From Tepidiforma flava (GTDB taxonomy: Bacteria > Chloroflexota > Dehalococcoidia > Tepidiformales > Tepidiformaceae), in the NCBI RefSeq assembly GCF_027594505.1, contig NZ_CP115149.1:1844881-1884351 (forward strand): a DNA stretch of 39,471 nucleotides, given 5' to 3'. Both the position numbers and the translations under genes were made by a program. Every line of letters starts with the position of its first letter. Position 1 is the stretch's first letter. Under the pieces are notes generated by a model. It was not told the origin of the DNA. It searched no databases and worked only from the letters and a program-made list of their open reading frames with translations. This document shows positions 31,376 through 38,200 of the stretch, piece after piece.

Positions 31376-31870
31376 ATGGACCTGTACCGCGGAACCATCT
31401 CCAAGCGCGACCGCCGCGCCTTCCTGCCCCAGCCCATCCCGGCTGAATCCCTCCGCCGCATCCTCCAGGCCGGCCGGATGACCCCGTCCTCGAAGAACTC
31501 CGAGCCGAACCGCTTCATCGTCGTCCAGTCCCCCGAAGGCAAGCAGGCCCTCGCCGGCCTCAGCCCGATGGCCCGCTGGCTCGCCGACGCCGCCGTCGTC
31601 ATCGTCATCACCCAGGTCCGCGAACACCCCTTCGATGCCGGCCGCTGCGCCCAGAACATGATGCTCGCCGCCTGGAACGACGGCATCGGCTCCTGCCCCG
31701 CGCACCTGCCCGAAGAAGCGCTGCGCGGCCTCCTCGGCATCCCCGCCGACGTCTCCATCAACCGCGTCATCGGCTTCGGCTACCTCGACCCCGAGCGTGC
31801 CGGCCCGCCCCCGGCCGTCGCCCGCAAGCGCCTCCCGCTCGAGGAGCTGGTCCACTACGAGCGCTGGTGA
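31376..31870 (+). CDS. nitroreductase family protein
   Basis: A 164-residue, short member of the FMN-dependent nitroreductase family. ISKRDRRAFLPQPIPAESLRRILQAGRMTPSSKNSEPNRFIVV is the standard N-terminal FMN phosphate-binding region (Arg, Ser, Asn). DAGRCAQNMMLAAWNDGIGSCPAHL is the dimer-helix segment, and INRVIGFGYLDPE a typical C-terminal strand. It would reduce nitroaromatics, quinones or flavin-like substrates with NAD(P)H. The family is often near 200 residues; the lid segment is reduced here. It is divergent from the APH-like gene and 53 nt before a PPOX gene. Confidence 0.85.
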   Translation: MDLYRGTISKRDRRAFLPQPIPAESLRRILQAGRMTPSSKNSEPNRFIVVQSPEGKQALAGLSPMARWLADAAVVIVITQVREHPFDAGRCAQNMMLAAWNDGIGSCPAHLPEEALRGLLGIPADVSINRVIGFGYLDPERAGPPPAVARKRLPLEELVHYERW

Positions 31871-31887
31871 GCCCCGGCCCGGCCCGC

Positions 31888-31893
31888 TAGCCT
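31888..31893 (+). promoter_or_regulatory. TAGCCT -10-like hexamer with leader
   Basis: TAGCCT lies 30 nt before the ATG at 31924, and GGAG sits 8 nt before that ATG. It is a conventional leadered start if real. Confidence 0.3.
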
Positions 31894-31923
31894 CCCCCGC
31901 ACACCCCTTCCCCGGAGCCGCCC

Positions 31924-32343
31924 ATGATCGCCCTCACCGACGACATGCGCCGGGCGTTCGAAACCGCCCTCGCCGATGGCGCCCCCGTCATCGTCGCGAC
32001 CGCCGACCCCGCGATCGGGGAACCCGACATCGCCTTCAAAGGCAGCGCCATGGTCTTCGATGCCGAGCACCTCGCCTTCTGGGAGCGCGCCCACGGCCAG
32101 ACCCTCCGCAACCTCGAGGCCAACCCCCGCGTCTGCCTCCTCTACCGCAACGCGAAGACCCGCCTCGCGTGGAAGTTCTTCGGCGCCGCTGAGCTCCACC
32201 GCGATGGCCCCCTCCGCCAGCAAGTCATGGACCGCACCATCCAGGCCGAACTCGACCGCGACCCCGAGCGCCGCGGCATCGCGGTCCTCATCCGCGTCGA
32301 CCGCGTCGTCCAGGCCGGCCAGGTCATCATGTCCCGCGACTGA
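31924..32343 (+). CDS. pyridoxamine 5'-phosphate oxidase-fold protein
   Basis: A 139-residue split-barrel protein. APVIVATADPAIGEPDIAFKGSAMVFDAEHLAFWERAHGQTLRNLEANPRVCLLYRN is the PPOX core, with QTLRNLEANPRV the flavin/F420 phosphate-binding stretch. A C-terminal RRGIAVLIRVDRVVQAG strand ends the barrel. The enzyme probably uses FMN or F420 for a small redox reaction. A CGGAG ribosome site supports ATG 31924. It is the second PPOX-fold protein in the window and is convergent with the membrane protein, 13 nt apart. Confidence 0.8.
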   Translation: MIALTDDMRRAFETALADGAPVIVATADPAIGEPDIAFKGSAMVFDAEHLAFWERAHGQTLRNLEANPRVCLLYRNAKTRLAWKFFGAAELHRDGPLRQQVMDRTIQAELDRDPERRGIAVLIRVDRVVQAGQVIMSRD

Positions 32344-32356
32344 CTTGCCCGGCCCG

Positions 32357-32968
32357 TCACGCGCGCCGGAAAGGGTCCCGCCGCTCCGGCTTCGCCACCG
32401 GCGCTTCCGGTGCCGGGAGCGTCTCCGGCTCCCACCGGTCATCGGCCCCATGCTCGCCGCTTTGCAGCGTTGACCGCTCCGCTGCGGGTTCCCCGGCGGA
32501 CCCTCCGCCGATCACGGCGGAGAACCCCGCCGTCCGGTCGAGTCCCCCGGCGAGTCCCGGCGCTGCGGCGGCCGCGCTGCGCTGCAGACCCCAGAACGCC
32601 GCCCCGCCGGCGACCGTCTTCGCCATCGCTGCCAGCGTCATCAGCACGAGCCCCCATTCCACCTGGACGCCGATCCCCAGCTCGCCCTCCGGCTCGCTCG
32701 CGATGTCCGCCCAGTCGATGACGCCAATCACCGCCGAGATGCCGCCCAGCCCGGCAATCGCGCCGTACTTCAACCGGCTCTGGTTCTTGAAGCTCAAGGC
32801 AGCGAGCAGGATGCCCACGCCGCCAAAAACCGCCGTGAATGCGCCGTCCCCTTCCGTGCCGTTGACCGTGACGAACAGCACCGAGGCCCACGGCCCCACC
32901 GAACCGAGCACGACCAGCGCGCTCAACACCGTCAATGTCAGCGGCCAGTGGCTGCCCTGCTGCGACAT
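32357..32968 (-). CDS. small four-helix membrane protein, unknown
   Basis: A 203-residue integral membrane protein. Four hydrophobic segments are seen at about 10-30, 42-60, 68-85 and 105-125 (LTLTVLSALVVLGSVGPWASVLF, GAFTAVFGGVGILLAAL, YGAIAGLGGISAVIGVIDW, WGLVLMTLAAMAKTVAGGA). The C-terminal 65 residues are charged, Pro-rich and likely disordered. No family is recognised. The start at ATG 32968 is chosen because a GGGGAGGG ribosome site lies 8 nt upstream and a TATACT element before that; the frame is open further upstream but would cover the promoter. It lies downstream of tRNA-Arg on the same strand. Confidence 0.65.
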   Translation of the reverse strand: MSQQGSHWPLTLTVLSALVVLGSVGPWASVLFVTVNGTEGDGAFTAVFGGVGILLAALSFKNQSRLKYGAIAGLGGISAVIGVIDWADIASEPEGELGIGVQVEWGLVLMTLAAMAKTVAGGAAFWGLQRSAAAAAPGLAGGLDRTAGFSAVIGGGSAGEPAAERSTLQSGEHGADDRWEPETLPAPEAPVAKPERRDPFRRA

Positions 32969-33000
32969 CTCGTTCGCCCTCCCCGCGAAGAATGCGCGGG

Positions 33001-33006
33001 AGTATA
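33001..33006 (-). promoter_or_regulatory. TATACT -10 element of the four-helix membrane protein
   Basis: TATACT on the minus strand lies 32 nt before the ATG, with the ribosome site between. No clear -35 was found. Two TGTCGC repeats at 33053 and 33064, 11 bp apart, lie upstream. Confidence 0.55.
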
Positions 33007-33179
33007 CGCGCCTGTTGCGGCGGAGAACATCGCGCAGCAGTTGCGATACTGTTGTCGCCAATCTGTCGCGCTGAAGTTTCGCGTCGTCGCTGACGCTGTG
33101 GAGAAGATGCGTCACGTTCGGGAAAACCGGCTCTTCTCTGCGCCGCGATGCGGCGGCCGCCCCCGGTCCGCAGCAGCGA

Positions 33180-33256
33180 TGGCGCCCTCGGCAGGACTCG
33201 AACCCACAACCTGCTGATCCGAAGTCAGCTGCTCTATCCGATTGAGCTACGAGGGC
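33180..33256 (-). tRNA. tRNA-Arg (anticodon UCG)
   Basis: A 77-nt cloverleaf on the minus strand. The acceptor is GCCCTCG/CGAGGGC, the D stem GCTC/GAGC, the anticodon stem GCTGA/TCAGC with loop CTTCGGA (anticodon TCG), and the T arm GTGGG-TTCGAGT-CCTGC. Discriminator G and an encoded CCA end the gene. It reads CGA and probably CGG arginine codons; CGC is common here and needs another tRNA. The frame open through it on the plus strand is not coding. Confidence 0.95.
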
Positions 33257-33292
33257 GCGCCCATGACCTTCGCCGTCCGCCCGGCGCTCACC

Positions 33293-33298
33293 ATCTTA
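33293..33298 (-). promoter_or_regulatory. TAAGAT -10-like element of tRNA-Arg
   Basis: TAAGAT on the minus strand lies 36 nt before the tRNA 5' end. The -35 region is GC-rich and shows no consensus match. Confidence 0.4.
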
Positions 33299-33332
33299 CC
33301 CCCTCGGCCGCTCCCCCGCCCTGCATCCCCGC

Positions 33333-33338
33333 TATCAT
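33333..33338 (+). promoter_or_regulatory. TATCAT -10-like hexamer, leaderless start of globin
   Basis: TATCAT ends 7 nt before ATG 33346 without a ribosome site, in the short gap between the divergent tRNA and globin. Confidence 0.6.
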
Positions 33339-33345
33339 CGAACCC

Positions 33346-33777
33346 ATGAACCCCTCCGAAGCCTCCGCCGCGACCCCCTACCAGCAGGTCGGCGGCGCCC
33401 AAACCGTCGTGCGCATCGTCGAGGCCTTCTACGCCCGCGTCGAAACCGACGACATCCTCCGCCCCCTCTACCCCGACGACCTCGAGCCCGGCAAGAAAAA
33501 GCTCGCCTGGTTCTTCGAACAGTGGCTTGGCGGCCCCACGAGCTACAGCGACCGCTACGGCCACCCCCGCCTCCGCCGCCGCCACTTCCCCTTCGTCATC
33601 GATGAACGCGCAGCCGGCCGCTGGCTCCGCCTCATGCGCGAAGCCTGGACCGAGGCCGGCGTTCCCCGCGACATCCAGGACCCCATCTTCGAACGTCTCG
33701 CCGTCCTCGCCCGCCACATGATCAACGCCAACGACGACGTCCCTCGCGAGCCCCTCGGCGACGTCTACCTCGACTGA
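33346..33777 (+). CDS. group II truncated haemoglobin (trHbO type)
   Basis: A 143-residue 2-over-2 globin. YQQVGGAQTVVRIVEAFYARV is the N-terminal A-B helix region with Tyr29 at the B10 position. LYPDDLEPGKKKLAWFFEQWLGGPTSYSDRYGHPRLRRRHFPF is the group II signature, with His80 as the proximal haem ligand. Trp101 in REAWTEAG matches the conserved Trp G8 of this group. Such proteins bind O2, NO or peroxide, and are linked to redox defence. The frame is open upstream through the tRNA, but the start is set by TATCAT 7 nt before ATG 33346. Confidence 0.92.
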   Translation: MNPSEASAATPYQQVGGAQTVVRIVEAFYARVETDDILRPLYPDDLEPGKKKLAWFFEQWLGGPTSYSDRYGHPRLRRRHFPFVIDERAAGRWLRLMREAWTEAGVPRDIQDPIFERLAVLARHMINANDDVPREPLGDVYLD

Positions 33778-33796
33778 CCCGCGCTGTCCATCCCGG

Positions 33797-33802
33797 TAGA
33801 AT
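33797..33802 (+). promoter_or_regulatory. TAGAAT -10-like hexamer of the CoA-transferase pair
   Basis: TAGAAT ends 9 nt before ATG 33812; no ribosome site lies between. It is the probable promoter for both overlapping CoA-transferase genes. Confidence 0.5.
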
Positions 33803-33811
33803 CCGCCGGCG

Positions 33812-34903
33812 ATGGAAGCACCGACAGCCGACCCCCTTCCCCTCGAATCCGTCCGCGTCCTCGAAATCGGCGGCGGCATCTCCGCCGCGTTCGCCGCCCG
33901 CTGGCTCGCCGGTTTCGGCGCCGACGTCGTCCGCATCGACCCCGAGCCCGAGATGCTCACCCCCGACGAGGCCGTCTACCTCCTCCCCGGCAAGCGCCGG
34001 GTCCGCGGCGCCTCAGCCGGCGACCTCCTCACGCTCGCCCGGGCCGCCGACATCATCATCGATGACGGCCCGCCCGGCGCACTCGCCGCGCGCGGCCTCG
34101 ACCCGGCCCGTCTCCGCGCCGGCCGACCGGAACTCGTCATCGTCTCCATCACCCCGTACGGCCAGGACGGCCCATACGCCCCCTTCCCGGCGACGAACAT
34201 CACCGCCTTCGCCATGGGCGGCATCATGTCGCTCACCGGCATGCACCAGCGCGAACCGCTCGTCACCGGCGGCTCGCAGGCGCTCTACCTCGGCGGCCTC
34301 GATGCCGCCGGCGCCGCCATCACCGCGTATCTCGGCGCCCTCCTCCACGGCGAAGGCGACTGGGTCGATATCTCGCTCCAGGAATCCATGGCCGGCATGC
34401 TCGAGCTCTACGGCCCCCGCGGCGCCTATGAGGGCGCCGTCAGCATCCGCTCCGGCAACCACGTCCGCGCCGTCTGGGGCCTCTACCCCTGCGCCGACGG
34501 CTACGCCGGCGTTTGCGCCCTCGAGCGGCAGGTGCCTGCCCTCTTCGCCCTCCTCGGCGACCCCGAGCTCGAGGAGCCGCGCTTCCGCGACCCCCTCGAA
34601 CGCCCCAACCACGACGACGAACTCCAGGCAAAGCTCTACGCCTGGTTCGGCGAGCGCACGAAGGCCGAACTCCTCGAGCTCGGCGTCCGCCACCGCGTCC
34701 CCATCGGCGCCGTCGTCACCCCGCTCGAACTCCTCGAAAACCCCTCCCTCCGCGAGCGCGGCTTCTTCGATGCCGTCGAAACCCCGGCCGGGACCGCGCT
34801 CGTCCCCGGCCGCCCCTTCCTCGGCCTCCCCTGGCGCCCCGGCCGGCTGAGCGAACCGGTCCCCGCCGCCGACATCCTCGCCGCGTGGAGCACCCGCCCG
34901 TGA
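33812..34903 (+). CDS. family III CoA-transferase, first of overlapping pair
   Basis: A 363-residue CaiB/BaiF-type protein. VRVLEIGGGISAAFAARWLAGFGADVVRIDPE is the Rossmann-like start, and LVIVSITPYGQDGPYAPFPATNITAFAMGG the active-site strand. In GEGDWVDISLQESMAGM, Glu takes the place of the catalytic Asp of formyl-CoA transferase. The segment after the first strand is short: the usual RGKRSVxLDL region is replaced by YLLPGKRRVRGASAGDLLTL, so the protein is about 40 residues shorter than many relatives. Its stop overlaps the GTG of the next CoA-transferase by 4 nt (GTGA), so the two may form a heteromer. Confidence 0.88.
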   Translation: MEAPTADPLPLESVRVLEIGGGISAAFAARWLAGFGADVVRIDPEPEMLTPDEAVYLLPGKRRVRGASAGDLLTLARAADIIIDDGPPGALAARGLDPARLRAGRPELVIVSITPYGQDGPYAPFPATNITAFAMGGIMSLTGMHQREPLVTGGSQALYLGGLDAAGAAITAYLGALLHGEGDWVDISLQESMAGMLELYGPRGAYEGAVSIRSGNHVRAVWGLYPCADGYAGVCALERQVPALFALLGDPELEEPRFRDPLERPNHDDELQAKLYAWFGERTKAELLELGVRHRVPIGAVVTPLELLENPSLRERGFFDAVETPAGTALVPGRPFLGLPWRPGRLSEPVPAADILAAWSTRP

Positions 34904-36120
34904 AGCGCCTCCCCCTCGAAGGCATCCGCATCGCCGACCTCACCATGATGTGGGCCGGCCCCTACGCCACCCGCATCCTCGCCGAGATGGGCGCCGAGGT
35001 CATCAAGATCGAATCCCCCCGCGCCTGGGACAACATCCGCACCCTCATCCCCCAGCCCGGCGTCGACGAGCCGTGGAACTCCTCCTACTACTTCAACGAC
35101 TACAACCGCGACAAGAAATCCCTCACCCTCGACCTCGCCCATCCCCTCGGCCGCGAAACCTTCCTCCAGCTCGTCCCGCACTGCGACGTCGTCATCGAAA
35201 ACTACCGCGCCGACGTCCTCGATAACCTCCGGCTCGGCTACGGCGTGCTCCGCGAGGCGCGGCCCGACATCATCCTCGTCTCGATGGCGGGCTACGGGAA
35301 GACCGGCCCCGAACGCCGCCACGTCGGCTTCGGCCCGATCATCGAGCAGATGAGCGGCCTCGCTTCCATGACCGGCTACGGCGACGACGGCGTCCCCTTC
35401 AAGACCGGCATCTCCTACGGCGACCCCGTCGCCGGCAAAGCCGCGGCTGCCGCCGTCGCCCTCGCCCTCGTCCAGCGCCGCCGCACCGGCCGCGGCTGCT
35501 TCATCGACCTCGCCCAGCGCGAAGTCCTCTCCTCGCTCATCGGCGAAGCATTCGCCGCCGCCTCCCTCCGCGGCGAAACTCCGGTCCACCGCGGCAACCG
35601 CGACCCGCGCGCCTTCGCCCAGGGCGTCTACCGCTGCGCCGGCGATGAGCAGTGGCTCGCTATCACCCTCCGCACCCGCGAAGAATGGGAGCGCGCCGCC
35701 GCGCTCCTCGGCATCGACCCGGCGCTCCCCGGCGGCCCATCCGACCACGACGTCATCGACGCCCGCCTCGCCGAAGCGCTCGCCGGCCGTGACCCGCAGG
35801 AGGCCTTCGAACTCCTCGCCCGCGCCGGCATCCCCGCGGGCCGCGTCCTCGATACCGTCGCCATCCACGACGACCCCCACCTCGCCGCCCGGCGGTTCTG
35901 GGTCCAACTCCCGCACCCGCGCATGCACCCGTGGAAGCAGCCGCGCACCGCGTGGCGCCTGCGCGAGGCCGACCCCTGGCCGCGCCGCCATGCGCCCCTC
36001 TTCGGCGAACACAACAGCGAAATCCTCCGCGGCCTGCTCGGCCTCGATGATGACCGAATCGAAGAACTCCGCCGCGAGGGCGTCATCGGTGACGCCCCGG
36101 TCAACCCCGGCGTCGGCTGA
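34900..36120 (+). CDS. family III CoA-transferase, second of overlapping pair
   Basis: A 406-residue CaiB/BaiF-type protein, start GTG 34900 within the previous stop. LEGIRIADLTMMWAGPYATRILAEMGAEVIKIESP, FNDYNRDKKSLTLDL, VVIENYRADVLDNL and MAGYGKTGPERRHVGFGPIIEQMSGLASMTGY are strong signatures. GRGCFIDLAQREVLSSL holds Glu at the catalytic position. Its C-terminal NSEILRGLLGLDDDRIEELRREGVI is typical. It moves CoA to a carboxylate, perhaps an aromatic or terpene acid, working with its partner. It abuts the convergent P450 gene: stop at 36120, opposing stop at 36121. Confidence 0.9.
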   Translation: MKRLPLEGIRIADLTMMWAGPYATRILAEMGAEVIKIESPRAWDNIRTLIPQPGVDEPWNSSYYFNDYNRDKKSLTLDLAHPLGRETFLQLVPHCDVVIENYRADVLDNLRLGYGVLREARPDIILVSMAGYGKTGPERRHVGFGPIIEQMSGLASMTGYGDDGVPFKTGISYGDPVAGKAAAAAVALALVQRRRTGRGCFIDLAQREVLSSLIGEAFAAASLRGETPVHRGNRDPRAFAQGVYRCAGDEQWLAITLRTREEWERAAALLGIDPALPGGPSDHDVIDARLAEALAGRDPQEAFELLARAGIPAGRVLDTVAIHDDPHLAARRFWVQLPHPRMHPWKQPRTAWRLREADPWPRRHAPLFGEHNSEILRGLLGLDDDRIEELRREGVIGDAPVNPGVG

Positions 36121-37351
36121 CTACACCTCGACCCACAGCTCCTCGAGCCCGCGGAAGCCCGGCACCCGCTTCCACTTCAGCTCCTGCGGCGCCAGCCGCA
36201 TCGTCGGGAACCGGTTCAGCAGCACCCGCACCCCGATCTGCGCCTCGAGCCGCGCCAGCGGCGCGCCCAGGCAGTACCGCCGCCCGCCGCCGAAGGCTAC
36301 GTGGTCGATGTCCTCCCGCGTCACGTCGAACTTGTGCGGGTCCTTGTGCAGCCGCGGGTCGTAGTTCGCTCCGCCCAGCGCCACCGTGATCGAATCGCCC
36401 TTGTGCATCGGGCAGCCCGCCACCACCCGGTCGTCCGGCAGAATCCGCCCGCTGAACGTCACCGGCCCCTCGTAGCGGAGCATCTCCTCCACCGCGTTCT
36501 CGATCAGTTCTGGCCGCTCCCGCAGCAGCTGCGCGCTGGTCCGGGTGCTGCAGCAGGTTCTTCATCCCGTTCCCGAGCAGGTCCGTCGTCGTCACGTTCC
36601 CCGCCGCCAGCAGCAGCCCGATCATCGAGAGCACTTCCTCGTCGTTCAGGAAGTCCCCGTTGTCCTCCGCCTTCAGCATCGCCGTAATCAGGTCGTCCCG
36701 CGGCTCCGCCCGCCGCTCCGCGATGACCCGCCGGAGGTACGCCTGCAGCTCCTCGCCCGCCTTCATCGCCTTCTGCCGCGTCTCTTCGCTCGCGAACGGG
36801 TCGAACCCGGCAGCAACGCTGTCGTCCGTCCACCGCTTGAAATCCGCCTGGTCCTTCGGGTCCACCCCGAGCATCTCCGCGATCACGATCGTCGGGTAGG
36901 GCTGGCAGAACGCCGCCATCAGGTCGAACCGCTCCTGACCCTCCACCCGGTCGCACAGCTCGTTCGCAATCTCCTCGATCCGCCCGCGCATCCGCTCGAT
37001 CGCCCGCGGCGTGAACGCCTTCGAAACCAGCCCCCGCAGCCGGGTATGCACCGGCGGGTCCTGGAAGAGCATGCTCGGCTCCCGGTCCTCCCCCAGCAGC
37101 CGCTGCCGGAACATCGCGTTGAACGACTTCTCGTTCGCCTTCCGCGGGTCCACCAGCAGGTCCCGGTCGTTCAGGATGGCGTGCACGTCCTCGAATCGCG
37201 CGACCAGCCACCGCCCGAACTGCTCATCCCACACCACACGGTCCGCCTCCCGCACCCGGTCGAGCAGGCTGAACGGGTCGCGCTGGTACTCCGGGTTCAG
37301 GGGCGTCAGGGCGATGCCGAGCGGCACCTCATTCGTCGTCGTATCCGTCAT
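36121..37351 (-). pseudogene. cytochrome P450 with a frameshift near 36531-36536
   Basis: A P450 gene whose reading frame breaks after about residue 272. The N-terminal part (MTDTTTNEVPLGIALTP through LLLAAGNVTTTDLLGNGMKNLLQHPDQ) and the C-terminal part (EEMLRYEGPVTFSGRI ... HVAFGGGRRYCLGAPLARLE ... EELWVEV) are both normal, but lie in different frames. The total of 1231 nt is 2 short of a whole-codon length, and the break sits in a CGCGC run; restoring one CG gives the continuous QRAQLLRERPELIENAV. So this is either a recent 2-nt deletion or a base-calling error. All key residues, including the haem Cys and ExxR, are intact. ATG 37351 has GGAGGG upstream. Confidence 0.85.
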
Positions 37352-37394
37352 GGCGCTGTCCCTCCATCGGCTGCTTCGCCGCATGCTAACAAAG

Positions 37395-37409
37395 TCGAAC
37401 CGCGTTCGA
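37395..37409 (-). promoter_or_regulatory. inverted repeat in the second P450 promoter region
   Basis: TCGAAC-CGC-GTTCGA, a perfect 6-bp inverted repeat with 3-nt spacer, lies just upstream of TTAGCAT on the minus strand, the probable -10 of the P450 gene. An operator there would sit between -35 and -10, a usual repressor position. Confidence 0.45.
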
Positions 37410-37474
37410 AAGCCCCGCTGCCGCAAATTCACCCGGCGCCGCGCCGCCTCACCGCCGCCCGGCCCGCCATTCCG

Positions 37475-37480
37475 TAGACT
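37475..37480 (+). promoter_or_regulatory. TAGACT -10-like hexamer, leaderless start of HAD gene
   Basis: TAGACT ends 6 nt before GTG 37487 with no ribosome site between. Confidence 0.55.
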
Positions 37481-37486
37481 GCTCCC

Positions 37487-38158
37487 GTGGCCCCGCTCCT
37501 CCTCTTCGACATCGACCTCACGCTCATCGCCACCAGCGGCGCCGGCCGCCTCGCTCTCGACCGCGCCTTCGAACGCGTCGTCGGCGTCCCGTCCGCCACC
37601 GGCGGCGTACGCTTCGACGGCCGCACCGACCGCGCCATCATCGCCGAAGTCCTCCAGCGCTGCGGCAGCCCCGCGGCCCGCTTTCCGGACGTCCGCGACG
37701 CCTACCTCGCGGAGCTGCCCGGCGCCCTCCGCGAGAAGGGCGGCGAAATCCTCCCCGGCGTCGAACCGCTCCTCGATGCCCTCGCCCGCGAGCTGCCGGG
37801 CATCGGTCTCGCCACCGGCAACCTCCGCGCTGGCGCCCGCGCCAAGCTCGGCCACTTCGGCCTCTGGCACCGCTTCGCCGCCGGCGGCTTCGGCGACGAC
37901 CACACCGACCGCGCCGACCTCGTCCGCGCCGGCATCGCCGCCCTCGCCGCCGCGCTCGGCGCAGCACCGGACCCCGCTTCTGCCGTCGTCATTGGCGATA
38001 CGCCGCTCGATGTCGCCGCTGCGAGGGCCGCCGGCGCCCGCGCGGTCGCCGTCGCCACCGGCCGCTACACCGCGCACGACCTCCGCGCCGCCGGCGCCGA
38101 CGCCGTCCTCCCCGGGTTCGCCGACCTCGACCGCGCCCTCGCCGCGATCCTCCCCTGA
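37487..38158 (+). CDS. HAD-superfamily hydrolase (phosphoglycolate phosphatase-like)
   Basis: A 223-residue HAD phosphatase with a helical cap. Motif I is LLFDIDLTLI (DxDxT, nucleophile and acid), motif II GLATGN, and motif IV VVIGDTPLDVAAA with the metal-binding Asp; the Lys of motif III is not obvious by eye, although a Lys occurs in ARAKLGHFGL. The cap, about 17-80, includes GGVRFDGRTDRAIIAEVL. The likely substrate is a small phosphate ester such as phosphoglycolate. The start is GTG 37487. It is divergent from the P450 gene and 42 nt before an oxidoreductase. Confidence 0.88.
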   Translation: MAPLLLFDIDLTLIATSGAGRLALDRAFERVVGVPSATGGVRFDGRTDRAIIAEVLQRCGSPAARFPDVRDAYLAELPGALREKGGEILPGVEPLLDALARELPGIGLATGNLRAGARAKLGHFGLWHRFAAGGFGDDHTDRADLVRAGIAALAAALGAAPDPASAVVIGDTPLDVAAARAAGARAVAVATGRYTAHDLRAAGADAVLPGFADLDRALAAILP

Positions 38159-38200
38159 CGCCCCGTCGACAGCCGGACCTGCCCGCGGCACGATTCCCCC

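Noticed and set aside
33148..33345. N-terminal extension of the globin through the tRNA
   Set aside because: The frame is open, but it runs across tRNA-Arg on the other strand and the TATCAT promoter. The globin fold begins after ATG 33346.
37395..37409. LexA/SOS box
   Set aside because: The half-sites GAAC and GTTC are right but the spacer is 3 nt, not 4, and neighbouring genes are not DNA-repair genes.
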